Of a stretch of 64,000 bases of DNA, positions 11,901 through 24,268 are shown piece by piece (within the stretch, counting starts at the first letter, position 1; each line of letters begins with the position of its first letter). Location: contig NC_087073.1 of the NCBI RefSeq assembly GCF_026151205.1, positions 16,883,837 through 16,947,836 on the forward strand, written 5' to 3'. The stretch comes from Bolinopsis microptera. Lineage: Eukaryota > Ctenophora > Tentaculata > Lobata > Bolinopsidae. The translations under genes were made by a program, and so were the position numbers. The notes beneath the pieces are model-generated. The model was given only the letters and a program-made list of their open reading frames with translations, made no database searches and was not told the DNA's origin.

Positions 11901-14900
11901 TGATAACACAAGATCTAAGCTTCCAGACTCGTAATCGTGTTGCGGCCTAAGAGTTATTATCTAATAACGCTTGATCTATCTGTCGTCTGAAACAGTTTTG
12001 ATATCCGGTCCAGACTGTCTTATGGTTATTATCAGTGCTTGCTGTTAACAAATAAAATGCAGACTACTAACATTATACATAGTACCATAGTACGTAGTTG
12101 GTTTGGACTGCCCAATCATACTGACATGAGCATAGTAAAGCTTGTCTGACAGACATTACAACATAATGGAGAATATGATAAGATGCCACTACCAGTCAGA
12201 GCGTTTTAGTGGCTTGAGGTCACTGCATACGTCACCAAGTAGTTCACATGTAAGCTCTTGGAGCACCGTGGGAAGTTATAGTAGCTCATACATTTAGGAA
12301 CCGATTAACACAACTAAGAGCCACCAGAGAAGTAGTAACCCTTAACCTTTGAATCTCAAACAAACCCCTCCAATAACTAAGATCTCGCTTGAATGACTTA
12401 AATGTACATCTTTGTTGGGTATATTTTAATGTCGAAGCGTGTAATAAATGTTAGAATTTATTTATTATTATTTATCTACCCAGGGGAGGACGGAGAGTTA
12501 TACTAAGAACGGTTACAGAACAGCAAGTTTCCCGTCCATGCTCCCGGGGGGCAGTAACGCTACCAGGTCCTCATACTCTCTGTTGGATGCTGTGTGGTGT
12601 GACACTAACCACACCTTCTACATCCTCGACCTTATCTGTTACAGAGCTCATCCTGTGGATAACTCCGAGGTGGGGGACACTTGTTGAACGTATTAATTAT
12701 TAGAAGAATATTACTAACAATATTGGAAGAATATATTATTGATATTAATATTATGGCTGTTTATGTGTTGGGTTCCTGTGATTATTTTTTTTTTTTTTTT
12801 TTTTTTAAGAGAGGCTGGGCCTGGTTGGCCCACGAGAGGATAGCATATGAATGCTTTGCCTACCTCTGGGGTATGGCAGTCCTGTGGGAGGATGCCAGTG
12901 GAATCAAGATGTGTAATCAAGGATGATGGTAAGTGTTGTGGGGTGTGTCATAGATAAACGCTTAAGTGGTGGTTGAGTGTGGAAGAGAGAGGCGAAATAA
13001 GACGGTGTTAAAGTAGTCGCTATGTTACACCTGTCTGGTCCAACTCCTCTGGCACCACTAAGCGTTTAGTGTGGTTTGTAAAGTTGACAATGGTAGAGAT
13101 GTGTTGGTTGTCGAATATGTCATTGACAGAGAGGTAGTAGTCCCGGAAATATTGACCTCTTATTTGGGCAATAGCCGGGCACTGTCCGAGAAAGTGTGAG
13201 ACAGTCTCCTCTTCGTCGCCGCATTTAGGACAAGCACTTGTGTCTGATTTGCGAATGGTGTGTAGGTGTTTGTTGAGGCCACAATGTCCCGTGATGAGGT
13301 GCACTGCAGTTCTATAATTTTGTCTGTTGTTACTGAGTGTAGTGTTGAGATTTTTGATGATGTTGATGTTTTTATGTCCAAGTGTCAGTTTAGTGTGTCT
13401 GGGACCATCAGTAATCCATGATTCTTGATTAAGTTTTGTGACTTTGTCGTTGATCAGGCGTTTGATGTAAGATTGTGGAATTGGGCAATTCAAAGTGGAT
13501 TCACTGGTTGTACCATTTTTGGCCAGCTCGTCTGCTTTTTCATTACCCCACAATCCAATGTGTGCAGCTATCCATCTGATCTCTAAGGTGTTAGTGGATC
13601 CGAGTGTATTGAGGGTGTCGTAACAGTCTCTAGTAGTCCTACTCCTCGTTGAAGGTGAGGATATGGCTTGAATAGAGGAGAGACTGTCTGACCATATGAT
13701 GATGTGTGTGTTTGTATAAGTTGATAGATATTTACAAGCTTCGATGATGGCAGTGAGTTCTGTTTGATAAACGGTGCAATAATCGGGAAGCTTGAATGAT
13801 CTTTCATCTAGTGTAGTGTTGTTGTTGTCTGTGGTGATAATATAACCAGCCCCGCTACCTGAGTCTGTGCGTGACCCGTCTGTGTAGCAGGTGATGGTAA
13901 ATTTGATTATTTTGTAGTCGCATCAAGTTAAGTTGCTGAATGCTGGTTCCAAGTTTAGTGGATACCGTGAGAACTGCTCTGTGAAGATCGGTTTTGCGGT
14001 GAGAACAAGAGCCGGAAGGAGCACCTTTTAAAAGTAGGATTATTTCAATATAAGTAGTACAAATTAACCAGTTCTCTTGAAGTTCCTTTTAAGTAGAGTG
14101 GTTGTTCCAGTCTGCAAGTTAAATAGATATCGTTAGAATGCGGAGATAGTTAAAGAGCTTTTGTAAAGGTTTTGAACATTAATAAACGGCTTTCAGAGAA
14201 GGATTTCAACATAAAGCATTACATAAGATCGAGTAGAGGGGGAGTATGATAGTAGTCCAGTCATTTATGAACATTTATGGAAATAAACCTGCAAATTTTC
14301 AGATACTTACGAAACTTTGCATAGACCTTCCCAAAGGTATGAATAAACGATTGTCGGTTGGAGACATTTTTTTACCGTGGGGAAAACTCGGGAGGGCCAC
14401 GCCAATATTGACCCAATAACGTAACTGACCCTTTGCTTCTGAAGGTCGTAGAGACTTCAAAATAGGCTTAAACGAAGCCGCATATGCATGTTTATATAGG
14501 AGTTATTGATCAACACGTCATGGCCTAAAATCCTTACTTTTCGAGAAATTCGCCAAAAACCATTTTGGGCGTGGCGCTGAGCCCATTTTACTAAATTTTG
14601 ATAAGATCGTGATAGATTCTTCGGATAGAGTGCAAAAGATCCGCAATTGGCATATTTATATATGACTTACGAAAAAAATATGCCTTAAAGTGCTTAATTT
14701 TACAGTAATTGGCGGAAAAGTAAGGGATATATGAAGGGGGTTATCTGGCGTAGATCGGACTTAGTTCCGACATAGTAGATTAGTAGATTAGTAGTAGTCT
14801 ACATCCTAATCGTTAGCAAACCGAGGAATCATTCTTCTGACCGACTGACCGAGGCCGAGGCAAAATCGTCATTCCTCGGTAAAACCGAGGCCGAGAATTC

Positions 14901-15890
14901 GGTCGATCACTGCTTGAGCGTCTTCATCTAAACATTTAATCGATGTTGTCATACTGTTATATAAAAGTATAAAGTGAGCGGAAATTAAATTTTCAACACA
15001 AAATTATAATGACCGCTTGACGTAATCTTTACTTAAACTGTTTAAGGCAGGTTTTATTTTTCATTGGGGAGGCACGTCATTTTTAACTGTTTCAGGCAGA
15101 GTTTCGGTTTTATTGGGGAGCCACTAAATTCTCCGAAGACTTACCAGGGATATCGTCGGAGCAGCGCACTAATAGGTACCCCATGGTATGGCTGCCGAGT
15201 GTCCCCTGTGCCAAAGAGAACTTGATGAAGATGATGGCTGAGAAGCAGGAGTTTGAGGTGGACGGCTTCCTTTTCTACCATAAGATGTAAGTGGTCTTCA
15301 AATTAATAATATTGTGACTGTTGGTTGTCGAATGTCGAAGTTTAATTCACGCACGAAACTTGTCAAATCCACGTCTGAGTTGGTCTTTTTCACTATCATC
15401 ATCTGTGTTAGCTCTCAGCAGCTATAAGACTTACTACTTGCTGGTTCGTTTTCTGCCACAGCTCCGTTATAGTGGGAAACTTACAGACAAATCACTGATT
15501 TAGGCTTTTAGGGGTTTCTGAATGAGGTGGGAGATGTTTAAAATCTCATTAGATATTTACCACCTTTCTTAAATTATATAAGTCTGCATTATCACATTGA
15601 TTATACACAGACAATATAAATAATATAATATAGTAGAATATTCTAGAACCCCGCTAACAGTAACGCTCCTCTCTATGATACTCGCGAACTTTCAAAATTC
15701 ATGATATCTATTTTCTAACCATGATAGGTGATAACAATTTTGAAATAATATTTGTTTTATTAAAACTACCTGTTTCAGGGGTCACTATGCTGCTGGGCCT
15801 ACTCCGCTGGTAGGCTGGCTGAAACCAGACTTGTTGAACAAAGTCCTGGACTTAGATCTGGATCTCACCAGCTATCAAATGGACTCCTGA
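8926..15890 (+). CDS. SNUPN: Snurportin-1, snRNP import adaptor
   Basis: Seven exons in consistent phase: 8926-9005, 9191-9268, 9611-9695, 9920-10024, 12484-12669, 15096-15286, 15779-15890, encoding 278 residues (human 360). Snurportin binds the trimethylguanosine cap of spliceosomal snRNPs and importin beta to carry them into the nucleus. Residues about 27-75 are the basic importin-beta-binding region (LYKTKTS, ETRRAKFLERQKR). The cap-binding domain shows LMLSEWL (82-88), APVGHRTLIVA, YTKNGY, SMLPGG, FYILDLICYRAHP, FRFYW and PLVGWLKP; Trp255 in the last matches the human Trp276 that stacks on the cap. The long acidic linker and the approximately 60-residue human C-terminal tail are missing. 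Introns 4 (2.5 kb) and 5 (2.4 kb) are large and repeat-filled. No frame damage was seen. Confidence 0.92.
9832..9915. repeat. AACT-type microsatellite in SNUPN intron 3
   Basis: Imperfect AACTAACT/ACTTAACT repeats immediately before the exon 4 acceptor at 9919. They replace much of the usual polypyrimidine tract region. Confidence 0.85.
9992..10381. repeat. 65-bp tandem array spanning SNUPN exon 4 end and donor
   Basis: Six copies of a 65-bp unit start at 9992, 10057, 10122, 10187, 10252 and 10317. The first copy includes the last 33 bp of exon 4 plus GTGGGT donor, and each later copy carries the same exon end and donor. The unit is 65 bp (not a multiple of 3), and reading through the first donor meets a TAA in the second copy, so only the first donor keeps the frame. 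Confidence 0.95.
10025..12483. other. SNUPN intron 4
   Basis: After the 65-bp array this intron has a short repeat of GACATTTCAGACACACT (about 10790-10860) and AT-rich sequence. The small ORFs on both strands at 10900-11230 overlap a partial palindrome and show no protein family feature. Confidence 0.6.
12788..14037 (-). mobile_element. 5'-truncated non-LTR retrotransposon (RNase H-bearing) in SNUPN intron 5
   Basis: Antisense to SNUPN. The T run at 12785-12806 is the poly(A) tail. From about 13913 down to 13020 the minus strand encodes an RNase H domain with the catalytic pattern YTDGS...TELTAI...SDS...GNEKADELA, followed by a zinc-knuckle-like CPKCG...HFLGQC, as in the I/R1/Jockey group LINEs. 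A TGA near 13922 and a TAA near 14028 break the frame upstream, and no RT is left, so it is a 5'-truncated dead copy. An 8-bp candidate target duplication, GATTATTT, lies at 12780-12787 and 14038-14045. Confidence 0.85.
14046..15095. other. Rest of SNUPN intron 5
   Basis: Non-coding. It holds a short pair of inverted CCGAGG-rich segments at about 14820-14900. No coding signal. Confidence 0.4.
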
Positions 15891-17547
15891 CAAAACTGTA
15901 GATCCGTTTTTTAAAGAGTGCTACCTGAAATTGATGCGGAGTAAAAGCTCAGATTGATGAGTTTATTTGTATCAGAGAACTGGACAATGTGTTTCAAACA
16001 TTTTTGAGAGTAAAGATAAACACAGTGTGATGACTTTCTTGTGAAACAAGATAATTTTTGTCAGGGCTCATTTGCTTGAATATAGCCCAATTTTTGCTGT
16101 TAAAATGGAGATGGAAACTTTCTCCTTAAATTTTAACTATTGAATTTGATTCTTAATATATTTCTAACTATTTTGTGATACTCAATGTTAAACTTAACTT
16201 ATTATTAGTTCAGCAACCCATGTTTATTCTTTCTCATCATATAAAGTTAGAGCCGGCCATGTGACGCCATATCAAAAGCGATTATAAGAACGGAGTACAC
16301 AAGCAAGGAAATGGTCTTGGGTTTACAGTGCGAATAGTTATACAAAATTAAGTATAACATCCATTATAAGACACATGTTTCGACTTTCGGAGCTTTATTT
16401 TGAGATATACCTCCACACCTTCCCCTAAGCTCTTACCCAGGTTTCTAGTTCTTGAATGGGTATGATTAATTGGCCATCCTGAAATTACAGAATGTCAACC
16501 ACCAAATACTCCATAACTCCATAACTGCTCCTAACCACCACCTTTAGTTTTACTGCGCGGCTCGGGCGATAATAGCCGTCGGTGGTACTGGTAGTGGTCG
16601 TTGAAAATTTGTAATTCACATCCCCTGTGATTCCCTACTGTCGGATGTCTTACGTGTATTACAGATGGTAAAATTAATTGAAGTACTACAGCTGTGTGTG
16701 AAACAAACTGGCTTTCTCTCTCGAGTCAGTGAGACATAAATAATCAGAGTCCTCAGAGGCCCAAATGGCTCTAGTTAGCTGTGGTCCCCCGGAGATCAGC
16801 TTTCCTCGAAAGGAAAGCATACTCTGACTGCGTCGCTGATGTGTGATCAGTGTGATCACACATCAGCGATACTGATCAGTGAAGTTATTCATATTGTGTG
16901 AATCTTGTACAAACAAAAATTCGGGCGCCAAGCTGATCAAGTTTACCGTATTACTATTATCTCGTTATTTTGCGGTAATGACAATTCGTTTCATCACTCA
17001 TTTTTGCTCAAAGGAAACACCGGGTTTCATAACAATCAAGCGAATTTTACAGCTGAAATTGAAAACGAATACATTACACAAGCTTTCATAATTAATGATA
17101 AAACAATAAAATTAACATATCCTAATCAAATACTGTATTTGGTACTCAATCTTAAAATCCGAGACTTCCCTCGCCGCAACATTTACATACAGGGTAAAAA
17201 TCGAATCGGGTGAAAAATAAAAACGGCTGGCAGATTTAGTGAAAAGTAAAAACACGCTTTGCCTTTAGGCTTAGCTTTAATTGAATCCTTCACTGACAAT
17301 GAAATAAAATAAATAAAAGTAACTTTCCACGATCAGAAAAAAAGTAACTAAACCTTTTCATTCGCATACTTTCATTTATATGGATATAAATATACAAAGA
17401 TTGTCAGAACGAACAAACAACAGAATTATGAAATGGGTCACAAAATCATTATGATTTTATTATTTTAAAGTTCCATTCCACTTCCAGCATAACGTTTCTG
17501 AACTCGACACTCACAGCATGCAACCCTTGAAAATTGTACAGTGTGTA
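15891..17547. other. Intergenic between converging SNUPN and receptor gene
   Basis: The two genes converge here, so both 3' UTRs should lie inside. Two hairpins sit near 16800 and 16834. ORFs at 16879-17213 have no recognisable feature. Confidence 0.45.
16834..16868. repeat. Perfect 16-bp hairpin
   Basis: CGCTGATGTGTGATCA, loop GTG, then its exact complement. A smaller hairpin (CTTTCC/GGAAAG) precedes it at about 16801-16818. Confidence 0.9.
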
Positions 17548-20547
17548 CTACCTTTGTCTTTCTCGTTCTGTAATCTTATTAGAATTGCCAATCATAAGCT
17601 TCCCTTTTATGAGGGGTACCGCAAACAAGCTCGAATTAACGAGCGTCCCGAAAGTCCCGCCCAGAACACAAAATTCCCGCAAAATCTCCCGATGGGAGGT
17701 GCTCAAGTGTTTTTGAGCAGCCATGTAAATAATAGGTGCAGCGTACATCACATGGTAAAAAGTCAATAGGATCACCGACCACACTATTATGTAGATGTGC
17801 CTGGTTAAGATAAAGTCTTTACGGATGCCACCTGTGTTGCACTTGCTGGGTGTTAGTTTTGTGCGACTTCTGCTCGAGGCAATGTTGCCAGCTTCTGGAC
17901 TGCATCGTTTCCGCGAATCTCTTGTTTGTCTGAAAAATTTAAAGGGTTAAAATTTATATCGTCAGTGCAAGTAATGAGTTGAATACAGTCAACCATCAAT
18001 TTAACATAAATGACGAAATTATCCTTTTATCCTTCAAATAGTCAAATCAAGCTGAAGTCTTTGGACCCTGGCTAGTTTAGTGGTTCTGCTTGACTATTAC
18101 TTTAAATAGTTAAACCGTTCATGGTTCAAGAAATGGTGATGCATCATTAGATTGATCGGTATATTTGTTTGTGTGATCATGTTTGTGTGATCATGTTTGT
18201 GTGATCATGTTTGTGTGATCATGTTTGTGTGATCATGTTTGTGTGATCATGTTTGTGTGATCATGTTTGTGTGATCATGTTTGTGTGATCATGTTTGTGT
18301 GATCATGTTTGTGTGATCATGTTTGTGTAATCATGTTTGTGTAATCATGTTTGTGTGATCATGTTTGTGTGATCATGTTTGTGTGATCATGTTTGTGTGA
18401 TCATGTTTGTGTGATCATGTTTGTGTGATCATGTTTGTGTGATCATGTTTGTGTAATCATGTTTGTGTGATCATGTTTGTGTGATAATGTTTGTGTAATA
18501 ATGTTTGTGTGATCATGTTTGTGTGATCATGTTTGTGTGATCATGTTTGTGTGATCATGTTTGTGTGATCATGTTTGTGTGATCATGTTTGTGTGATCAT
18601 CTTTGTGTGATCATCTTTGTGTGATCATCTTTGATTTGAACCAGGAGTCAAACTAGATAACCAGCGTAGTCAGATAATGGAACTCCGCTCTCAGGTGAAT
18701 TAATTTGAAGAATTACCACCATTAAATTCAAAATAACCGCATAACCGTCATGACATAAAGGACGACTGGGGATGGACATTGCACAATGCAGCAACATGAT
18801 GTCATCTTTATACCTAACCATCAAAGATCAAAGTAATATTTACCTGGGGACCCCAGGTTATTAAGTTCATAAACATTCGGCGGAATGACAGGCTGAGCGC
18901 CGCCCAGTAAAGTAATATTCACACAAATTGTTTAAAGTATAAAAAAACAACCCAAAACTTACGGTTTGTGGAGGTTAGTGTCCCGTTTCTTGTAGTTGAT
19001 GAGTTGGTAGGCCACGTGACGTATCATAGTCCCCAGTAGGATGGTAAGAATGATCATGAGGGCTAGCTGGCAGGACATGACTAGCTGACTGTTAGTCGCC
19101 AGCACGTCTACAGGGTATTGTCTGGGTTGCTCTGGCTTCGAGTTTAACAGGATCTGAGGGTGTTAGGTGTTAGGATGAATTATGTTGTGGTACTGGTGAT
19201 GGGGAATTGGTACTGTTGTTATAGACTTAACTAAATCAAGATTCATTGTCACTTTTCTTGCCAAACTTTAATGCTATCTATATTACTGTTATCGACTTGA
19301 TTACTGGTCCCACCTGGAGTAGAAGAATGGAGCTGATAACCCAAGCTGAGAGGACGGTGCACAGAACCCGTCTCCGAGTTACCCATCTTTTGTAGCAGAA
19401 CGGTTTAGCACAGGCTATCAACCTGAAAAATTAGTTAATTTAATGATCAATTAGATAATACAACATCCTTGTAGTAAAACAGTTTATCTCAACTTGTTGA
19501 GAGAGAATCAGTTCGAAAAACAGTAAAGTTTAACTTTAAGGATTGAGAGAATCTAGGAGTTACGTGAAGCTGTACTCAACTTAGTGATGTATTTATAAGT
19601 ATAAGGGTATAACTATTTAACTACTAAAGCAGAGACCGTATAAATACAAAGTTCATCTTAGAAGACATCTAAAGCGAAGTTAAAAGTGTCCCACTATAGT
19701 TAGGCAGCGAATTAATGATGATTGGAAACACACCACCTCCAAAATGCTTTTAATGACGTCATGACATAGGCGATGCTCGCTAATTTGACATCGAGCAACG
19801 GGAAACATTATTGCTAAATGTTTAATGTATGCTATTCAATATTGATAAACTAAAAACTGAGAAGAAAAATCAAAGTGATATTTTAGTAAGTTTACCTGGT
19901 AACAACGATGGAGTTGATGTGGAATATGGAACCAATCTGCAGTGCAAGTGTCATTGGAGCTATCACGTCCACTCCCTTTGCCAGCAGCTGTAGAGGTTAT
20001 CTTGTTAGAATATGGGATCGTTCAACTATTTAAAGGCTTGAATCTAATTCTTAAGAATATCAAAACTTGAATGATGATATCGAAACAGGACGTCTAAGTT
20101 TTAAAGTGGCTGTCACTGTTGGCTTTAATAATATCACAATGCAATTTTTATCGGCCCAATTATTTAACATAATCATCCATATTATTTAGATAGTATTATA
20201 TTATAACTATAAGATATTAACATAAAACAAAGCATCAAATCAAAAATAAGTGGTTTCCTTGTCTCTTTTGAAATTTGTATCAGCTGAATAATTTAACATA
20301 ACTATCTATATAATTTAGATAGGATTATATAAAATATCAACAAAATACAACATACCTTGTCTCTGCTAGCGAGGTGGATTACGAGGGTAAGAGCGCTGTT
20401 GCCCAGGTCGCACATCATGAGACTGAGAATGTTGAGGGTACGTTTAGGAAACCTGGCCATGCACACCAGATAGACTATGATGAGGAGGAGGTTACTGCTA
20501 GTACCTGAAGCTGCGGCGATTGCTGCAGCCCACCGTACTACTAACAT
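17548..20547 (-). CDS. Class A-like G protein-coupled receptor
   Basis: Five exons on the minus strand, 20547-20356, 19987-19896, 19422-19314, 19153-18963 and 17929-17548, all with GT-AG ends and matching phases (0, 2, 0, 2), give 321 residues. Helix 1 is at about 5-30, helix 2 contains NILSLMMCDLGNSALTLVIH, helix 3 ends HINSIVVTR|LIACAKPF, helix 4 is WVISSILLL, helix 5 LALMIILTILLGTMI, helix 6 HIYIIVWSVILLTFYHV and helix 7 FGTLVNSSLFAVPL. The usual DRY is replaced by VTR, NPxxY by NSSLF, no Cys precedes helix 3, and helix 7 has no Lys, so it is not an opsin. The ligand is unknown. An acidic/Asn-rich N-terminal exon is probably missing from this model (see 20550-20783). Confidence 0.85.
18165..18640. 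repeat. 14-bp minisatellite in receptor intron 4
   Basis: About 34 units of GTGTGATCATGTTT, each containing the palindrome TGATCA, with few variants. It lies in the 1.03-kb intron between receptor exons 4 and 5. Confidence 0.95.
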
Positions 20548-20549
20548 AG

Positions 20550-20783
20550 CTACTGCAGGCGGGTAGTGGTGTTAGTGGTGGTGTTAGTGGTGGTGATAGT
20601 GGTGGTGTTAGTGGTACTGGTGGTGTTAGTGGTGGTGTTAGTGATGGTGTTAGTTATTGAGCTACTGCAGGCGGGTGTGGTGTTAGAGCAACTGGAGCTG
20701 GAGTTGTGAGCAACTGTAATTGTGATATTATACATGTAAACACTGTAAACACTGTATGAAATTAAAGTAACATCAAAATTCAA
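20550..20783 (-). CDS. Probable N-terminal extracellular segment of the receptor (frame unresolved)
   Basis: This ORF reads MNFDVTLISY..., with several N-glycosylation sequons (NIT, NSS, NTT repeated) and then a Thr/Asn tract encoded by a 9-bp minisatellite. That is what a receptor N-terminus looks like, and it ends three bases before the ATG of the helix 1 exon, but in a different frame (offset 2). Either a short intron or a length change in the repeat would be needed to join them. Alternatively it is a repeat artefact. Confidence 0.4.
   Translation of the reverse strand: MNFDVTLISYSVYSVYMYNITITVAHNSSSSCSNTTPACSSSITNTITNTTTNTTSTTNTTTITTTNTTTNTTTRLQ
20563..20660. repeat. 9-bp minisatellite GTGGTGTTA
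   Basis: About ten units of GTGGTGTTA or GTGGTGATA. A 16-bp segment (AGCTACTGCAGGCGGG) occurs at both ends, at about 20549 and 20660, so the whole array looks like an expansion between direct repeats. Confidence 0.9.
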
Positions 20784-23700
20784 AACGTGGTTGGAAATTC
20801 ATTAAACACTTTAGAATCTTTGCCAATACCTTAGCAACAGCTCTCAAATATGTGAATCTACAGAGCTATCCAATCTAAAGCTGACGAAGTGAACATAAAG
20901 CACGGACTCTAAATGCGGATCACTGAACTGTTAATGATTAAAACTAAGAGGTGCCCGTCTGAAATGTCTCAACTATTTTTACTGGGCCGCGGGTCCTCAG
21001 GTAAAACTATTTATATGATTATCCGTTTAACCCCGAAGAAGAGGTTATGTAGTGTTTAACACTTTTCGTTCACGCTATTGCTGACGTAAATCTGTTTTGA
21101 CAGCGGTGGCGGTCGCGGTTTTGTTATGACTAACTGAAAATTATAAAGTAACAAACTTTTGTATTTAAAAACCGTTCAACGTCACGAAAATGAGGAATTT
21201 CGCTCAAATTGTTATCATGTCACCGGGCCACTATCACATACTCATACCCAGGATGATATTGGAATCATGTACTGGGTAACATATCAATGCAACAAGAGTT
21301 GATTATCAACAATCGCTTGAATATATGCTATAAAAGATCAAAGAAAAGTTGAAGGGGAAGGAGACCAGCTTGAGTATAAGTTTCTTGGCCCCATGCATGC
21401 TAGTGAGAACAGGTTAGATCGTTAGAATGACGTTAGATCCCCCTATAATTAAGTTTAACTGCACCAAATATTTAAAACCGTAAAGAAGGAGTCAAGCTCT
21501 CAAAGCTGTTTGTGAAGATAGCGGAGGTATAATACTTGACAGATGTTACTCGTCTAAATTTCTTCGAAGTAGCGCGCGCCGGGCCAGACCATTAACAATG
21601 GTCAAGTATAGTACTAGAACATAGCTTTGCTCGTCCATGTAAGCTATTGACAATCATTATTAATAATAATACTGGTATAACTATAAGTCTGGGCCCGGGA
21701 AGAATTGTGGCCTTACCAGCCTTTTTATTTTTATTTTTTAGATCAGAGGTTATGTTGTCAAATGGCTGATATAATGCTCACTTGCCCTGATCAAAGAAAA
21801 TTATGTTCAATGTGGTAAATTTCCCGGTATTATATTCTATAGAAAATAGAAATTCAGTTAACGATAACGCGTCGCGCGAACGTGGTCCCATACGCAATTT
21901 AAAACCTAGGAGATGGATCCCTCCGAAATAAAAATATTCCTAGTATATCACAAGATCTGATTCCTAGCCTTTGACACCTTGATTGCAGACCCTGCAATTT
22001 GCAGGATATGGCTGCCGATTTAATTTAAATTAGTTGTCGTACTGAAAGCGGGCCACAAGTGAAATACTATGAGTATGATATCGATATATAGTCGCATGTA
22101 CTGCAGGGCCGTGCTGCAATCATTCACGTGCACAAGCTATGCTATATTATTATTATATAATGTAAAATAATTAATGTAATATAAATTATAATATTCATAA
22201 CTTTATAACACTTTCAGCTCCACAGTCCATTTCTAAAGAATTACAAACACAATCATTCAGCAATTGCACAAATACACAATGAGATTGTTTGGTTAGATAT
22301 CTCAAATCAAATTTGATCTTAAAATTGGTGCACCATTGTTATAATATTTAATAAATAAAAGTGTCAGCCCTTAATGTAAAATTTTATTTTTAAGAAATTT
22401 GGATCATTGAATATTTTGAAAATGGGACTGATCGGACAATCCTCTGTTCCTCAATATAACCAACACATTATCAATGAGTTGTTTCACGGTTCATGCATCG
22501 AAACAATTGATAGGTGATCACCGGCCGTGCGCATTATTTTACTGATCCAAGTTCTTAGTCAAGTTGTTATATTTGTCGCTATATGATTATGAATATTTAT
22601 CAAAGTTAACTAATTAGGAAACATATAAATAAGCCAATCAAAAGGAACACGTTTAGGTGCCAGCTGACGTTTTTACTTTCCACTTAAAGTTCTACGTGGT
22701 AGTGGAATACCTAATTTATCTAAATTATAACTATAAGTTTAACGACAGTGGTGCTGGTACGGAGTAAGGAAAATTTATTGTGTGTGGTGTAACCTTTTTC
22801 GTGTTCATATCTGCATCATGGTGACGGGTTTCCTTACAAGGTTGGGCAAGTGTTGTCGTTTAAATTAATCCATATACAATTACAAGAAAACCATCCAGTT
22901 TTACCAATGGCAATTATGTAATTGTATAGAAAAACTGGAAATTAAAAATATCGAGTGTTAAAAGTATTTTAAGAATATATCAAAATTATATATCAAAATA
23001 TATCATATTACAATAAGGTTACCACCTACATATCAAATTTAGTTTTCAGAACAGTTCTAAATTTAAATGCATTTTTAATTATTTGGTTTGATGGTTTATA
23101 CTTTAATATTTCTCATGGATATATATTTGTGCACCTTGTACACTAATAGTAATAGCACTGTTAGTTTTACTGAGGGGCTAGACAATGTCCCCCGTTCACC
23201 TGTCCCTGTGTAGAAAGGTGTAGGGTGGGGCGAAATAAGCTGTATCTACAGCTCACAAGAACTAGCTGCAATCTGCATATATATTATATAACTAGCTGTA
23301 TTAGCTTATAGCTGTATTGGAGGATACAGTAAATAAGCAATGAACAGCAAATGAAATGCAAACTGCCCGTCTCAAAAGGTGGCCTTTGTAAATAGGCCTC
23401 CAGATTGTGTATTACTTCAAAGAGTATAACGTTCAGTTTAGTTGTTTAAGTTAACTACAATCACAGCAATAACCGAAATTAATCAAATCTAATATTAAGC
23501 CAGCTGCTCGAACTATCATTTCTAAAAATAGCAGGAGAAGGCCATCTCGCGTATTACTTTAAACAAAACGTGTGCAATTCAGTATCCTACCGTCAAATTA
23601 ACTAAAATAATACTTAAAGGGAATAAAACTGGAAGGAAATGCTATATAGTCAACTTACTTTACCGCAACAAGCAGGTAAAATCGCAATCTGCCTGGATAT

Positions 23701-23990
23701 AATGCTGGGTTGAAGATCTGCCTTCCCGGAACCATCATAACCAAAGTAAAGGAGTAAAGGGGTTATAGTTACCTAGTAACAAAAAGGTGGTTACCTAGCA
23801 ACCTGCCGGCAGACAAGCTGGACTGCATATCTGGGATCTGTGCAGCTGACCGATAAGAAAATAGGTAAAACAGCATACCGGAGCTGCGTTCAGACTACTT
23901 GGTATTTAAATCACTATTGCTAACACATCGTGGTTCATATCGGTGCATCGCAACATCTCACGTGACGTATGCTTCTGACCAAGTCAGGTG
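20784..23990. other. Non-coding, dispersed repeats
   Basis: No exon was recognised. The receptor promoter should lie at the left end. A dispersed repeat is at 21522-21580. Confidence 0.45.
21522..21580. repeat. Dispersed repeat, copy 1
   Basis: Its reverse complement recurs at about 44886-44946 (core GTTACTCGTCTAAATTTCTT), with three or so differences over 55 bp. Confidence 0.75.
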
Positions 23991-24029
23991 ATCGTGTTTA
24001 GGCTTGACGTCACGTGATAATGTCTTAAT

Positions 24030-24186
24030 TAGATCTGGACCAACAAGAGTCTACCGCATTAAAGGTTGTGGCGAGATGTACCCTAATATGGAGGAGGTGA
24101 TGGACGGTGGTCATTATAAAATTAGGAGTACTACGTGTTTAAACGCAATATTGAAAAGTATGGACTATAGTACTAGTATAGCTGAA
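24030..24186 (+). CDS. Possible doublecortin-like exon
   Basis: An ORF encodes GPTRVYRIKGCGEM...EEVMDGGHYK, which resembles the second half of a DCX (doublecortin, microtubule-binding) domain, where a V-R-x-L/V-Y-x-x-x-G is followed by an acidic helix and DGG-x-Y. An AG acceptor precedes it at about 24031 and a weak donor GTATGG lies near 24160. No partner exon could be joined in phase, so this may be an orphan exon, a decayed copy or chance. Confidence 0.3.
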
Positions 24187-24268
24187 GTACAGACATACTT
24201 TTCAACAGAAATTTGACTAGATTATTTTGATTTACTAAAATCGCTATATTTATAGCCTGATCTTAAAG

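Noticed and set aside
12807-12926. Possible SNUPN exon after the T run
   Set aside because: It belongs to the 3' end of the antisense LINE; the T run is its poly(A).
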